A stretch of 64,000 bases of DNA from Thiobacillus sp. (GCA_030692355.1 JAUYCF010000042.1:1-64000); one strand, 5' to 3'; shown: positions 33,773-49,739, counted from the stretch's first letter. Notes: generated by a model from the letters alone, not told the origin. Made by a program: numbers and translations.

Positions 33773-33809
33773 TTCAGGCGGGTTCGCGCAAGCGGCCCGC
33801 CTGAATTTT
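33773..33809 (+). terminator. Terminator-like hairpin in the carA leader (attenuator candidate)
   Basis: TTCAGGCGGG-N13-CCCGCCTGAA-TTTT, located after the promoter and ~40 nt before carA. Confidence 0.7.
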
Positions 33810-33847
33810 GTCACCTGCGCCATGCCTACTGTTTTGCGGAGTCTTCC

Positions 33848-34987
33848 TTGTCACGTGCCCAGCCCGCCATCCTTGTTTTAGCTGACGGTTCGGTTTTTCG
33901 CGGCCTGTCCATCGGCGCCGACGGCGTCACCACCGGTGAGGTGGTGTTCAATACATCAATGACCGGTTACCAGGAAATCCTCACCGATCCTTCGTATTCC
34001 CGTCAGATCGTGACGCTGACCTATCCCCACATCGGCAACACCGGAATCAACGTCGAAGACGTCGAGTCCGACCGGATTCATGCCGCCGGCCTGGTAGTGC
34101 GCGACGTGCCGCGCCGGTACTCCAACTTCCGCGCCGGATCTTCGCTGCCCGACTATCTCAAGCGCCAGAACATCGTGGCGATCGCCGATATCGACACGCG
34201 GCGGCTGACGCGCGTCCTGCGAGAAAAGGGCGCGCAAAGCGGCTGCATCATGGCGGGCACGCTGGACGAGACGAAGGCGCTCGAAGCCGCGCGCGCGTTT
34301 CCGGGTCTGGCCGGCATGGACCTGGCCAAAGTGGTGAGCGTGCCGGCGTCCTACGAGTGGAGCGAGACCGAGTGGAAGCTCGGGCGTGGCTATGGCCAGC
34401 AAACCGAGCCGCGCTTCCATGTGGTGGCCTTCGACTACGGCGTCAAGCGCAACATCCTGCGCATGCTGGCCGAGCGCGGCTGTCGGCTGACCGTGCTGCC
34501 GGCCACCGCCACCGCGGCCGAGGCGATGGCGCTGAAGCCGGACGGCATTTTCCTCTCCAACGGCCCCGGCGATCCGGAGCCGTGCGAGTACGCGATCCGG
34601 GCGATCGGCGAACTGGTGGCGGCGAAGATCCCGACCTTCGGCATCTGCCTTGGCCACCAGCTGCTGGCGCTCGCCTCGGGCGCCAGAACCGTCAAGATGA
34701 AGTTCGGCCACCACGGCGCCAACCACCCGGTCAAGGACCTCGATAGCGGTCGGGTGGCGATCACCAGTCAGAATCACGGTTTTGCGGTGGATCCGGCGAC
34801 CCTGCCCGCCAATCTGCGCAGCACCCACGTCTCGCTGTTCGACGGCTCGCTGCAGGGCATCGCGCGCACCGATGCCCCCGCATTCAGCTTCCAGGGTCAC
34901 CCGGAAGCCAGTCCCGGCCCGCACGACGTGAGCTATTTGTTCGACCGATTTATCAAGCTGATGGCCGATCACGCCGGAGCACACTGA
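33848..34987 (+). CDS. carA: Carbamoyl-phosphate synthase small subunit
   Basis: TTG start; [57 protein letters not shown]. Confidence 0.95.
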   Translation: MSRAQPAILVLADGSVFRGLSIGADGVTTGEVVFNTSMTGYQEILTDPSYSRQIVTLTYPHIGNTGINVEDVESDRIHAAGLVVRDVPRRYSNFRAGSSLPDYLKRQNIVAIADIDTRRLTRVLREKGAQSGCIMAGTLDETKALEAARAFPGLAGMDLAKVVSVPASYEWSETEWKLGRGYGQQTEPRFHVVAFDYGVKRNILRMLAERGCRLTVLPATATAAEAMALKPDGIFLSNGPGDPEPCEYAIRAIGELVAAKIPTFGICLGHQLLALASGARTVKMKFGHHGANHPVKDLDSGRVAITSQNHGFAVDPATLPANLRSTHVSLFDGSLQGIARTDAPAFSFQGHPEASPGPHDVSYLFDRFIKLMADHAGAH

Positions 34988-34989
34988 TC

Positions 34990-38196
<3,207 letters not shown>

Positions 38197-38213
38197 TCAG
38201 AAAAGGCAAGCTT

Positions 38214-38690
38214 GTGAACAAATTCCCCATCACTGTCGTGGGCGCAGAAAAGATGCGTACCGAGTTGCAGCATCTGAAAAGCGTGGAGCGTCCCGCCGTG
38301 ATCCAGGCGATTGCCGAGGCACGCGCGCAGGGCGACCTGTCGGAAAACGCCGAATACGATGCCGCCAAGGAAAAACAGGGCTTCATCGAAGGCCGCATCG
38401 CCGATCTTGAGGGCAAGCTTTCCAATGCCCAGATCATTGATCCCAAGACGCTGGACGCGGATGGCCGCATTGTTTTTGGCGCGACGGTTGAACTGGAAGA
38501 CGCCGGGTCGGGCGATGCCGTCACCTATCAGATCGTCGGCGACGACGAGGCCGACATCAAACAGGGCATGATTTCCGTGTCGTCTCCGATCGCACGCGCG
38601 CTGATCGGCAAATATGCCGGCGACAGCGCCGCGGTGCAGGCGCCGGGCGGCGTGCGCCACTACGAAGTGCTGGACGTCCAATACAAGTAA
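38214..38690 (+). CDS. greA: Transcription elongation factor GreA
   Basis: GTG start; [46 protein letters not shown]. Confidence 0.97.
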   Translation: MNKFPITVVGAEKMRTELQHLKSVERPAVIQAIAEARAQGDLSENAEYDAAKEKQGFIEGRIADLEGKLSNAQIIDPKTLDADGRIVFGATVELEDAGSGDAVTYQIVGDDEADIKQGMISVSSPIARALIGKYAGDSAAVQAPGGVRHYEVLDVQYK

Positions 38691-39148
38691 TGCGGCGTTT
38701 CTGGGACGGCCTCGCCGGGACGATGCTGGTGCTGTGGATCGGCGGCATCTGGGCGATTGGCTATGTCGCCGCGCCGGTGCTGTTTGCCAATATGGGCGAC
38801 AAGCAACTGGCCGGGATGCTGGCCGGCAAGCTGTTCGAGGTGATGGCGTGGATCGGCATCGCGGCGGCGGTCTATCTGCTGGTTTATCGCGTCGCGCGCG
38901 ACGGTGGCGGCGCGCTGAAAACGCTGTTTTTCTGGGTGGTGGCGGTGATGCTGGCGCTGATCCTGACCGGCCTGTTCGGCATCCAGCCCATCATGCAGAG
39001 CCTGAAGGACCAGGCCATGCCGCATGCCGTGATGCAAAGCGTGTTTGCCGACCGCTTTGCGCGCTGGCACGGCATATCCAGCATTCTCTATCTGCTCCAG
39101 AGCGCGTTGGGCTTGCTGCTGGTGTGGCGTTCGGGGCTGGCGCGATAA
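38690..39148 (+). CDS. DUF4149 domain-containing membrane protein
   Basis: LWIGGIWAIGYVAAPVLFANMGDKQLAGMLAGKLFEVM; 4 TM. Confidence 0.85.
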   Translation: MRRFWDGLAGTMLVLWIGGIWAIGYVAAPVLFANMGDKQLAGMLAGKLFEVMAWIGIAAAVYLLVYRVARDGGGALKTLFFWVVAVMLALILTGLFGIQPIMQSLKDQAMPHAVMQSVFADRFARWHGISSILYLLQSALGLLLVWRSGLAR

Positions 39149-39165
39149 GCCCCGCCAGGCGGCAA

Positions 39166-39462
39166 TCAGCCCGGCAGGGCGATGACGGCTTTGGCGGCGG
39201 CGCGATAAATCACCAGTACCTTGCCGATTTGCTGCACCGACGCCGCGCCGGTGGCGGTGCATATTTCCTCCAGCCAGGCACGGCGCGTGTCGGGCTCGTT
39301 GCTGGCAGCCTTGATCTTGATCAGCTCGTGTGCGCCCAGCGCCTGGTCGATCTCCTTCAAGACGGCAGCCGTCAAACCCTGGTTGCCGATCATGACCACC
39401 GGCTGGCGCGCGTGGGCCAGCCCCTTCAGGAATTGCCGTTGTGCAGGCGTGAGTGATTTCAT
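39166..39462 (-). CDS. yhbY: YhbY family RNA-binding (CRM domain) protein
   Basis: LTPAQRQFLKGLAHARQPVVMIGNQGLTAAVLKEIDQALGAHELIKIK. Confidence 0.95.
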   Translation of the reverse strand: MKSLTPAQRQFLKGLAHARQPVVMIGNQGLTAAVLKEIDQALGAHELIKIKAASNEPDTRRAWLEEICTATGAASVQQIGKVLVIYRAAAKAVIALPG

Positions 39463-39506
39463 GCTTTTTCCTTAAATTCGAGCGCGGATTGTAGCCGATA
39501 GACGAC

Positions 39507-40190
39507 ATGGCGCAGAAACCGAAGCGAACCAAATCGGGCAGTGCCTGGATGCATGAGCACGTGACCGATCCCTACGTCAAAAAGGCGCAGCAGGACAATT
39601 ATCGCTCGCGCGCCGCGTATAAATTGCTGGAAATCGACAAGCGCGACCACCTGTTGCGCCCCGGCATGACGGTAGTGGATCTGGGCGCGGCGCCCGGCAG
39701 CTGGTGCCAGGTGGCGGTGCAGAAAATGAAACAGCAGGGCAGGGTGCTGGCAATCGACCTGCTGCCGATGGCGCCCATTCCCGGCGTCGACAGCCTGGAA
39801 GGTGACTTCACCGAGCCGGCGGCCCTGGCCTGGCTGGAAGAAAAGTTGCAGTCCGGGCGGGTTGACCTTGTTTTAAGCGATATGGCGCCCAACATCAGTG
39901 GGGTGATGCTGTCCGATCAGGCACGACAGTATGAGCTGTGCGAGCTGGCGCTTGATTTTTCCGTGAACTGGTTGAAACCTGACGGCACTTTTCTCGTCAA
40001 AGTGTTTCAAGGCGTCGGCTTTGAGGATTTTCGGGCGCAGATGCGGCAGGCATTCGAACAGGTGCTGATCCGCAAGCCCGAGGCTTCGCGCGATCGCAGT
40101 GCCGAGGTTTATCTGCTGGGGCGCCGACCCGTTGCGGCAAGGGGTGCGGCGGATGAAACTGCCGTGACAAGCCAGCAAAAGTCGGACTAG
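39507..40190 (+). CDS. rlmE: 23S rRNA (uridine-2'-O)-methyltransferase RlmE/FtsJ
   Basis: RSRAAYKLLEIDKRDHLLRPGMTVVDLGAAPGSWCQVA; LSDMAPNISG. Confidence 0.97.
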   Translation: MAQKPKRTKSGSAWMHEHVTDPYVKKAQQDNYRSRAAYKLLEIDKRDHLLRPGMTVVDLGAAPGSWCQVAVQKMKQQGRVLAIDLLPMAPIPGVDSLEGDFTEPAALAWLEEKLQSGRVDLVLSDMAPNISGVMLSDQARQYELCELALDFSVNWLKPDGTFLVKVFQGVGFEDFRAQMRQAFEQVLIRKPEASRDRSAEVYLLGRRPVAARGAADETAVTSQQKSD

Positions 40191-40201
40191 AATGAATCCG
40201 G

Positions 40202-40252
40202 ACGTGCTGCGTTGAGTTTAAACGTGCTGCGTCGAATTAAATGTGCTGCACC
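40202..40252 (+). repeat. Imperfect ~20-bp tandem repeats in the ftsH leader
   Basis: ACGTGCTGCGTTGAGTTTAA / ACGTGCTGCGTCGAATTAA / ATGTGCTGCACC. Confidence 0.65.
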
Positions 40253-40263
40253 AAGGAGTAAGT

Positions 40264-42156
<1,893 letters not shown>

Positions 42157-42209
42157 ACAGGGACTCGGGTTCACGCACTACAATGGAGGGGCTTAGGCTC
42201 CTCTTTTTT

Positions 42210-43049
42210 ATGTCCTGTCTCCACGCCGGTTCGCACCGCTTCTCCCTGGCAAGGCCCCTCGTCATGGGCATCGTCAACGTCACGCCGGATTCATTTTCGG
42301 ATGGGGGCCGTCTGGACGATTCCCGGGCGGCGATCCGGCATGCGCTGACATTGCTGGAAGAAGGCGCCGATATCCTCGATGTCGGCGGGGAATCCACTCG
42401 CCCCGGCGCGGCGGCCGTGGCCGTCGGCGAGGAAATTCGCCGCGTGCTGCCGGTAATCGAGGCGCTTGCCGGTCGCGGCTGCGCGGTGTCGGTCGACACG
42501 ATGAAGCCCGAGGTGATGCGGGCAGCACTCGGTGCCGGCGCGGCCATGGTGAACGATGTGATGGCCCTGCGCGCCCCCGGTGCGCTGGAAGCCGTAGCGG
42601 CGTCCGCGGCGGCGGTGTGCCTGATGCACATGCAGGGCGAGCCGCGGCGCATGCAGCAGGCGCCCTGTTATACCGATGTGGTGGAAGAGGTGAAAGGGTT
42701 CCTGCAGGATCGCGTTGCGGCCTGCGAGGCGGCAGGAATCGGCCGCGAGCGGCTGGTGATCGACCCGGGCTTCGGCTTCGGCAAGACGCTGGAACACAAT
42801 CTGGCCTTGCTCAGGCATTTGAAGCGACTGGCTGAACTGGGCGTGCCGGTGCTTGCCGGCCTGTCGCGCAAGTCCATGCTGGGCACGCTGACCGGACGCG
42901 ATGTCGGGGCGCGCGAATTCGCCGGGGTGGCGGCGCATCTGGCTGCCGTGGCGCGCGGCGCGCGGCTGGTCCGGGTACACAATGTAGCGGCCATGCGCGA
43001 TGCACTGGCCATCTGGAATGCAGTGGAGGAGCAACAGGATGGGACGTAA
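42210..43049 (+). CDS. folP: Dihydropteroate synthase
   Basis: [45 protein letters not shown]. Confidence 0.97.
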   Translation: MSCLHAGSHRFSLARPLVMGIVNVTPDSFSDGGRLDDSRAAIRHALTLLEEGADILDVGGESTRPGAAAVAVGEEIRRVLPVIEALAGRGCAVSVDTMKPEVMRAALGAGAAMVNDVMALRAPGALEAVAASAAAVCLMHMQGEPRRMQQAPCYTDVVEEVKGFLQDRVAACEAAGIGRERLVIDPGFGFGKTLEHNLALLRHLKRLAELGVPVLAGLSRKSMLGTLTGRDVGAREFAGVAAHLAAVARGARLVRVHNVAAMRDALAIWNAVEEQQDGT

Positions 43050-44403
43050 GTATTTCGGTACCGACGGCGTGCGCGGCAGGGTGGGCGAGTCCCCCATTAC
43101 CCCCGAATTTGTCATGCATCTGGGCTACGCCGCCGGGCAGGTGCTGGTGGCCGATCGCGGCAGCCTGCCCCCGAACCAGCACCCGACCGTGTTGATCGGC
43201 AAGGATACCCGCATCTCCGGCTACATGCTGGAGGCCGCGCTGGAAGCGGGCTTCACTGCCGCCGGGGTGAACGTGCTGATGACCGGTCCGATGCCGACGC
43301 CAGCAGTGGCGTATCTGACGCGCGCCCTGCGCCTGCAGGCCGGGGTGGTAATCTCGGCCTCGCACAATCCGTTCGAGGACAACGGCATCAAGTTTTTCTC
43401 GGCCGACGGACAAAAATTGCCCGACAGCGTGGAGGAAGCCATTGAGGCGCGGCTGGATCATCCGATCGTGACGGTCGAGGCGCGTCAGTTGGGGCGTGCT
43501 CGTCGCATCGAGGATGCCGCGGCGCGCTACATCGAGTTTTGCAAGAGCACTTTCCCCAATCACCTCGACCTGCGCGGCATGCGGATCGTGGTCGACTGCG
43601 CGCACGGCGCGACCTACCACATCGCCCCGCATGTCCTGCACGAGCTGGGGGCCGAGGTGATCGCCATCGGCAACGAGCCGAATGGCTTCAATATCAACGA
43701 TGAATGCGGCGCGACACATACCCAGGCGTTGTCGGACGCGGTGCGCGCCCATCGTGCGGATCTGGGTATCGCACTCGACGGCGACGGCGACCGCCTGATG
43801 ATGGCCGACGCCGAGGGGCGGATTTACGACGGCGACCAGCTGGTTTACGTCATTGCACGCCATCGCATCCAGAGCGGCTACATGAAGGGCGGCGTGGTCG
43901 GCACCCTGATGACCAATCTCGGCATGGAGCACGCATTGGGACGGATCAATATCCCGTTCGAGCGCGCCAAGGTGGGCGACCGTTATGTTCTCGAGCGGCT
44001 CCATGCCAACGGCTGGATGCTCGGGGGCGAGTCCTCCGGGCATATCCTGTGCCTCGACAAGCACACGACCGGTGACGGGATCGTGTCAGCCCTGCAGGTG
44101 CTGCGCGCCTTGCGTGAGTCCGGAGAGGCCCTGGAAACGATGACCGCCGATCTGGCCATTTATCCCCAGGTCATGATCAATGTCCGGGTGGCAAAAGGCT
44201 TCAAGCTGGGGGCGGTGCCGGCGGTCAGCGCTTCGGTTGCCGAAGCCGAGGCGGCCTTGAACGGCAACGGGCGGGTTCTCCTTCGCGCGTCCGGTACCGA
44301 GCCGCTGATCCGCGTGATGGTGGAGGGACGCGATGCGGATCAGGTTCGACACACGGCTGAAACAATAGCCGCTGTTGTAAGGACTGCGGCCGCGGCCGGG
44401 TGA
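43039..44403 (+). CDS. glmM: Phosphoglucosamine mutase
   Basis: [41 protein letters not shown]. Confidence 0.98.
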   Translation: MGRKYFGTDGVRGRVGESPITPEFVMHLGYAAGQVLVADRGSLPPNQHPTVLIGKDTRISGYMLEAALEAGFTAAGVNVLMTGPMPTPAVAYLTRALRLQAGVVISASHNPFEDNGIKFFSADGQKLPDSVEEAIEARLDHPIVTVEARQLGRARRIEDAAARYIEFCKSTFPNHLDLRGMRIVVDCAHGATYHIAPHVLHELGAEVIAIGNEPNGFNINDECGATHTQALSDAVRAHRADLGIALDGDGDRLMMADAEGRIYDGDQLVYVIARHRIQSGYMKGGVVGTLMTNLGMEHALGRINIPFERAKVGDRYVLERLHANGWMLGGESSGHILCLDKHTTGDGIVSALQVLRALRESGEALETMTADLAIYPQVMINVRVAKGFKLGAVPAVSASVAEAEAALNGNGRVLLRASGTEPLIRVMVEGRDADQVRHTAETIAAVVRTAAAAG

Positions 44404-44412
44404 TTTCCCGCC

Positions 44413-44446
44413 CTGAAATATATCTGTAATATTCGCCCGTTAGTAT
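44413..44446 (+). promoter_or_regulatory. Pho box and -10 element upstream of pstS
   Basis: CTGAAAT-ATAT-CTGTAAT followed 10 nt later by TAGTAT. Confidence 0.6.
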
Positions 44447-44492
44447 GGCGACGTCGCCCATGCGGCAACGTCAACTGCTACCGGAGATTTGC

Positions 44493-45512
44493 ATGCGTAT
44501 ATTCAACAAACTGGTTCAAGCCACCTTGGCTGCGGCCTTGGGTCTGACCTTCTCGGTGAGCGCGCTGGCCGCCGACATCACGGGCGCGGGCGCAACCTTC
44601 CCTTACGCCATTTACGCCAAGTGGGCCGAAGCCTATCGGGCGGCCACCGGCAACAGGGTCAACTACCAGGCCATCGGCTCGTCGGGCGGCGTCAAGCAGA
44701 TCAAGGCCAGGACCACCAATTTTGGTGGCACGGATGCCCCGCTCAAGGACGCAGACCTGGCGGCAGCCAAACTGGTGCAGGTCCCGACCGTAATGGGGGG
44801 CGTGACCATCGTCATGAACGTTCCGGGGATTGAATCCGGCAAGCTGAAGCTGGACGGCGTTACGACCGCCGATATCTTCCGCGGCGCGATCACCAAGTGG
44901 AACGACCCCGCCATCGTCAGACTAAACCCCGGCGTTACCCTGCCGAATATGGCGATTACCTTGTCGCATCGTTCGGACGGTTCGGGCACCACCTACGCGT
45001 TCACCCACTATCTGGCCAAGCAGTCGGCGGCTTTCCTGCGCGAGGTCGGCGCAGGCAACACGGTCAACTGGCCGCGCAATGCGGTGGGTGGCAAGGGTAA
45101 CGCGGGGGTCGCGGCCAACATCCAGAAGATCAGGGGCACGATCGGTTATGTGGATATCGCCGATGCGATGAATAACAACATGAAGTACATCGCGCTGAAG
45201 AACCGTGCCGGCAACTACATTGTGCCGAGCCAGCAGGCGATTGCCGACGCGGCAGCCGGTGCCAACTTCAAGATCAAGGGTATGGCCCCCGATCTGCTGG
45301 ACCAGCCGCACAAGAACGCCTGGCCCATCACCAGCGCCACTTACATCCTGGCATATGAAAAGGGCCCCGATGCCGCCAAGCAGAAGGGCGTCGTGGACTT
45401 CTTTACCTGGTCCCTGAACAACGGTCAGGGCATGGCTGCCGATCTCGGCTTTGTGGCGCTGCCGCCCAACGTCGTGAAAATGGTCGAAGCCGAGATGACG
45501 AAGATCAAATAA
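44493..45512 (+). CDS. pstS: Phosphate ABC transporter substrate-binding protein PstS
   Basis: ADITGAGATFPYAIYAKWAEAYRAATGNRVNYQAIGSSGG. Confidence 0.98.
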   Translation: MRIFNKLVQATLAAALGLTFSVSALAADITGAGATFPYAIYAKWAEAYRAATGNRVNYQAIGSSGGVKQIKARTTNFGGTDAPLKDADLAAAKLVQVPTVMGGVTIVMNVPGIESGKLKLDGVTTADIFRGAITKWNDPAIVRLNPGVTLPNMAITLSHRSDGSGTTYAFTHYLAKQSAAFLREVGAGNTVNWPRNAVGGKGNAGVAANIQKIRGTIGYVDIADAMNNNMKYIALKNRAGNYIVPSQQAIADAAAGANFKIKGMAPDLLDQPHKNAWPITSATYILAYEKGPDAAKQKGVVDFFTWSLNNGQGMAADLGFVALPPNVVKMVEAEMTKIK

Positions 45513-45538
45513 GGGTTTGTCGAGCCAACTTGTCGAAT

Positions 45539-45564
45539 GCCGGGGGCGGCCTGCCGCCTTCGGC
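45539..45564 (+). other. GC-rich hairpin in the pstS-pstC intergenic region
   Basis: GCCGGGGGCGGCCTGCCGCCTTCGGC; GGCGGC/GCCGCC and GCCG/CGGC complementary blocks. Confidence 0.5.
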
Positions 45565-45635
45565 CTTCTACGAAAGCATCTGCCTGTTTCGGCGGGTGCT
45601 CCCGCAGATAACGATTAAACCGATAGGCACCCCCC

Positions 45636-46613
45636 GTGAGTGAGCCCAGTGTATCCGCCGGAATTGATCCGCATGCAAGGCAGGTCAGGAAATTCCGCTT
45701 GCAGGACAGATTTTTCCACCACACCACCCAGCTATTCGCCTTTGTCGTCCTGGCGGCATTGGTGGGAATTCTGGTGTCGCTCACCTACGAAGCCTGGCCC
45801 AGCATCAAGGCATTCGGCCCGTCCTTCCTGTGGACCAATATCTGGAGCGTGCCCGATGACGAGTACGGCGCACTGGCGGCCATTTACGGTACGGTCGTGA
45901 CGTCCGTGCTGGCTTTGTTGATTGCGGTGCCGATCAGTTTCGGGATTGCCCTGTTCCTGACCGAAACCTGCCCGGTGTGGTTGCGCCGCCCCCTGGGGAC
46001 CGCGATCGAATTGCTGGCAGGCATCCCCTCGATTGTTTACGGCATCTGGGGCCTGTTCGTGTTTGCGCCGCTGTTTGCCGACCATATCCAGCCCCCCCTG
46101 CAGGCGCTGCTGGGCGATGTGCCGGTGATCGGCGGCTGGTTTTCCGGCCCGCCCATCGGCGTCGGCATCCTGACGGCGAGCATTGTGCTGTCGCTGATGG
46201 TGATTCCCTTTATCGCTTCGGTCATGCGCGACGTGTTCGAAACCGTGCCGCACGTGCTGAAGGAGTCTGCTTATGGCCTGGGCTGCACCACCTGGGAAGT
46301 GGCGCGCAGTGTCGTGCTGCCTTACACCCGCGTCGGCGTCATCGGCGGCATCATGCTGGGACTGGGGCGGGCACTGGGCGAGACCATGGCGGTCACCTTC
46401 GTGATCGGCAACGCCAACCGCATCAACGGCAGCCTTTTTGCACCGGGCACCTCGATTGCATCCACCCTGGCGAACGAGTTCGGCGAGGCCGATCCCGGCC
46501 TGCATATCGCTGCCCTGTTCGAACTGGGCCTGGTGCTGTTCATCATCACCTTTGTCGTGCTGGCGATTTCGCGCTGGCTGATCAGCCGCAGCATGGGCTC
46601 GGAGGGGCTGTAG
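45636..46613 (+). CDS. pstC: Phosphate ABC transporter permease PstC
   Basis: [45 protein letters not shown]. Confidence 0.97.
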   Translation: MSEPSVSAGIDPHARQVRKFRLQDRFFHHTTQLFAFVVLAALVGILVSLTYEAWPSIKAFGPSFLWTNIWSVPDDEYGALAAIYGTVVTSVLALLIAVPISFGIALFLTETCPVWLRRPLGTAIELLAGIPSIVYGIWGLFVFAPLFADHIQPPLQALLGDVPVIGGWFSGPPIGVGILTASIVLSLMVIPFIASVMRDVFETVPHVLKESAYGLGCTTWEVARSVVLPYTRVGVIGGIMLGLGRALGETMAVTFVIGNANRINGSLFAPGTSIASTLANEFGEADPGLHIAALFELGLVLFIITFVVLAISRWLISRSMGSEGL

Positions 46614-46616
46614 ATC

Positions 46617-47462
46617 ATGATGAGCCTGTACACCCGCCGCATCTGGATCAACCGCATCGGCATCACCCTGTCCATGTTGGCGATGAGCATCGGGCTGATC
46701 GCGCTACTGTGGATTTTGTGGACGCTGTTTTCCAGGGGGTTTGCCGCGCTGAGCTGGGATTTGTTTACCCAGGACACGCCAGCGCCGGGTTCCGAAGGCG
46801 GCGGTCTGCGCAATGCCATCGTCGGCAGCGGTCTGATCCTGTTTTTTTCCATGCTGATCTCGACGCCGATCGGCATTCTGGCCGGGATTTATCTGGCCGA
46901 GTATGGGCGCGTCTCCAGATTTGCATCGTTCACCCGCTTCATGACCGACATCATGCTGTCGGCCCCCTCCATCGTCATCGGCCTGTTCGTGTACGCGCTG
47001 TTCGTGGTGACCACCGGCGGATTTTCCGGCTGGGCGGGGTCGCTGGCGCTGGCGCTGATTGCCATTCCGGTGGTGGTGCGCACCACCGAAAACATGCTGA
47101 AGCTGGTGCCGACCAGCCTGCGCGAAGCAGCCTTTGCGGTGGGCGCGCCACGCTGGCAGGTCTCGCTCAAGGTCACCTTGCGCGCGGTCAAATCCGGCGT
47201 GGTGACCGGCGTGCTGCTGGCGATGGCGCGCATTACCGGCGAAACCGCGCCGCTGTTGTTTACCGCGCTGAACAACCAGTTCTTCAGCACCAACATGTCC
47301 GAACCGATGGGCAACCTGCCGGTGGTGATTTTCCAGTTCGCGTTGAGCCCGTATGACAACTGGGTCAACCTGGCCTGGGGCGGGGCGCTGTTGATTGCCC
47401 TTCTGGTGTTGGCGGTCAACATCGGTGTGCGCATCGTTTTCCGCAACAAGGTCAAACGTTAA
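46617..47462 (+). CDS. pstA: Phosphate ABC transporter permease PstA
   Basis: GGGLRNAIVGSGLILFFSMLISTPIGILAGIYLAEYG; ARITGETAPLLFTALNNQF. Confidence 0.97.
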   Translation: MMSLYTRRIWINRIGITLSMLAMSIGLIALLWILWTLFSRGFAALSWDLFTQDTPAPGSEGGGLRNAIVGSGLILFFSMLISTPIGILAGIYLAEYGRVSRFASFTRFMTDIMLSAPSIVIGLFVYALFVVTTGGFSGWAGSLALALIAIPVVVRTTENMLKLVPTSLREAAFAVGAPRWQVSLKVTLRAVKSGVVTGVLLAMARITGETAPLLFTALNNQFFSTNMSEPMGNLPVVIFQFALSPYDNWVNLAWGGALLIALLVLAVNIGVRIVFRNKVKR

Positions 47463-47480
47463 TTTCTCCGGAGCTACGCT

Positions 47481-48278
47481 GTGTTCAATCAACCCATGCC
47501 CGATCAAGCCATGCCGCCCGACGAAAATATTGCGCTGCAGGTCCGCAATCTGGATTTTTTTTACGGTGATTTCAAAGGCCTCAACAACGTCAATCTGGAT
47601 GTCGCCAACAAGAAAGTGACGGCCTTCATCGGACCCTCCGGTTGCGGAAAATCCACCTTGCTGCGCACCTTCAATCGCATGTATGACCTGTACCCGGGAC
47701 AGCGCGCCGAAGGGCAGATTATTTTTCATGGCAAGAATCTGCTCGACAAGAGCCAGGACGTAAACCTTGTACGCGCCAAGATCGGCATGGTGTTCCAGAA
47801 GCCAACGCCGTTTCCCATGACGATCTATGAAAACATTGCTTTTGGCGTGCGCCTGTATGAGCGAATGTCGAAAAGCGCAATGGACGATCGCGTCGAATGG
47901 GCGCTCAACAAGGCCGCGCTGTGGGGTGAAGTGAAGGACAAGTTGCAGCAGAACGGCCTGTCGCTTTCTGGCGGCCAGCAACAGCGCTTGTGCATCGCGC
48001 GCGCGGTCGCGGTCAAACCCGACATCGTGCTGCTGGACGAGCCGACCTCGGCGCTAGATCCGATTTCTACTGCCAAGATCGAAGAACTCATTAACGAGCT
48101 AAAGAGCGAATACACCATCGCCATCGTCACGCACAACATGCAGCAGGCCGCGCGGGTTTCCGACTTCACGGCCTTCATGTACCTGGGTGAACTCATCGAA
48201 TTCAACGAAACCGGCACGATCTTCATGCAGCCGGTCAAAAAGCAGACCGAAGACTACATTACCGGCCGATTCGGCTAA
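47481..48278 (+). CDS. pstB: Phosphate ABC transporter ATP-binding protein PstB
   Basis: [40 protein letters not shown]. Confidence 0.98.
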   Translation: MFNQPMPDQAMPPDENIALQVRNLDFFYGDFKGLNNVNLDVANKKVTAFIGPSGCGKSTLLRTFNRMYDLYPGQRAEGQIIFHGKNLLDKSQDVNLVRAKIGMVFQKPTPFPMTIYENIAFGVRLYERMSKSAMDDRVEWALNKAALWGEVKDKLQQNGLSLSGGQQQRLCIARAVAVKPDIVLLDEPTSALDPISTAKIEELINELKSEYTIAIVTHNMQQAARVSDFTAFMYLGELIEFNETGTIFMQPVKKQTEDYITGRFG

Positions 48279-48361
48279 TCTCCCGGCGCGCGCGACGTTT
48301 GGGCGGTTGACCGCCGGGCGCGTTGCGCTTACCATCGCGCACTTTTGTTTGGCAGAATCCC

Positions 48362-49108
48362 ATGCGCAAGAAGCTCGTAGCCGGTAACTGGAAAATGCAT
48401 GGCAGCCTGGCCGAAAATGCCGCGTTGCTGTCCGCACTCAAGCCTGCCTTGGCCGGTATCGAGGCCGTGGTTTGCGTGCCTTTTCCGTACCTGGCGCAGG
48501 CGCAGGCCGAACTCACCGGATCGTCGATTGCCTGGGGCGCGCAAAACGTGTCCGAGCAGACCAAGGGCGCGTTCACCGGCGAAGTGTCGGCATCCATGCT
48601 GCTCGATTTTGGCTGCACGTATGTGATCGTCGGTCATTCCGAGCGGCGCAGCCTGTACGGCGAATCCGACGCACTGGTGGCGCGCAAATACGTGGCAGCG
48701 CAGGCGGCGGGTTTGACGCCCATTCTGTGCGTCGGCGAATCGCTGGCCGAGCGCGAGTCGGGCGTGACCGAAGCGGTCGTCTCGCGTCAGCTCGATGCCG
48801 TGATTGACGCGGCAGGGGTGGCTTCGCTGGCCGGAGCCGTAATCGCCTATGAGCCGGTATGGGCGATCGGCACCGGCAAAACCGCCTCGCCGGAACAGGC
48901 GCAAGCGGTGCATGCCTTCATTCGCGGCAGGGTCGCCGCACTCGATGCAAGCGTGGCAGACCAGCTTGTCATCCAGTATGGGGGTAGCGTAAAAGCCGCG
49001 AATGCGGCAGAATTGATGGCTCAGCCCGATATCGATGGCGGCCTGATTGGCGGCGCTTCACTGGTCGCCGACGAATTCGCCGCGATTTGCCGGGCAGCAG
49101 CCAAGTAA
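48362..49108 (+). CDS. tpiA: Triose-phosphate isomerase
   Basis: [35 protein letters not shown]. Confidence 0.98.
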   Translation: MRKKLVAGNWKMHGSLAENAALLSALKPALAGIEAVVCVPFPYLAQAQAELTGSSIAWGAQNVSEQTKGAFTGEVSASMLLDFGCTYVIVGHSERRSLYGESDALVARKYVAAQAAGLTPILCVGESLAERESGVTEAVVSRQLDAVIDAAGVASLAGAVIAYEPVWAIGTGKTASPEQAQAVHAFIRGRVAALDASVADQLVIQYGGSVKAANAAELMAQPDIDGGLIGGASLVADEFAAICRAAAK

Positions 49109-49117
49109 GAGTCAAAT

Positions 49118-49462
49118 ATGGAAACATTGTTCTGGGTCCTTCACGTTATTGTTGCCATCACGGTCATCGCGCTGGTGTTGTTGCAGCACGGCAAGGGGGC
49201 GGACATGGGCGCGGCATTTGGCAGCGGGTCGTCCGGCAGCCTGTTCGGCGCCACGGGTTCGGCCAATTTTCTCAGCCGCAGCACTGCCGTCGTGGCGACC
49301 CTGTTTTTCCTGACCAGTCTGGGCCTGGCCTATTTCGGGCTCCAGCAACACAAACCGACCAGTGTGCTGGATCGCACAACGGTACCGGCGACCACGACGC
49401 AGCCTGCTGCGCCGGTCCCGGGCCAGAGCAACGGCTCGAAAGCGGGTGACATTCCGCAGTAA
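49118..49462 (+). CDS. secG: Preprotein translocase subunit SecG
   Basis: [38 protein letters not shown]. Confidence 0.96.
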   Translation: METLFWVLHVIVAITVIALVLLQHGKGADMGAAFGSGSSGSLFGATGSANFLSRSTAVVATLFFLTSLGLAYFGLQQHKPTSVLDRTTVPATTTQPAAPVPGQSNGSKAGDIPQ

Positions 49463-49494
49463 ATCAGCAGTACTCATTGGGCGCATGCCCTTTG

Positions 49495-49579
49495 GCCGAC
49501 GTGGTGGAATTGGTAGACACGCTATCTTGAGGGGGTAGTGACTTAGGTTGTGCGAGTTCGAGTCTCGCCGTCGGCACCA
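49495..49579 (+). tRNA. tRNA-Leu (anticodon GAG)
   Basis: GCCGACG acceptor pairs with CGTCGGC; anticodon stem CTATC/GGTAG with loop TTGAGGG (GAG); long variable arm; encoded CCA. Confidence 0.95.
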
Positions 49580-49659
49580 TCAAATTTCCTGATTGATCTA
49601 TTGGCATTCAATATCAAATAAGCATTTGATTATAAAGGCAAAAATATCAATTTTTTGGC

Positions 49660-49689
49660 TTGACAGTCAATGTCCTATGCTAATAGAAT
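49660..49689 (+). promoter_or_regulatory. Putative sigma-70 promoter of the nuo operon
   Basis: TTGACA-N18-TAGAAT in an AT-rich region upstream of nuoA. Confidence 0.6.
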
Positions 49690-49739
49690 TTGCTTATAAT
49701 TAATTAACTGCCTGATATGGGCATAGTCGGAGGACCTCG

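Noticed and set aside
49593-49650. Classical FNR/ANR boxes
   Set aside because: Half-sites TTGAT/ATCAA are present but separated by 15 nt instead of 4.
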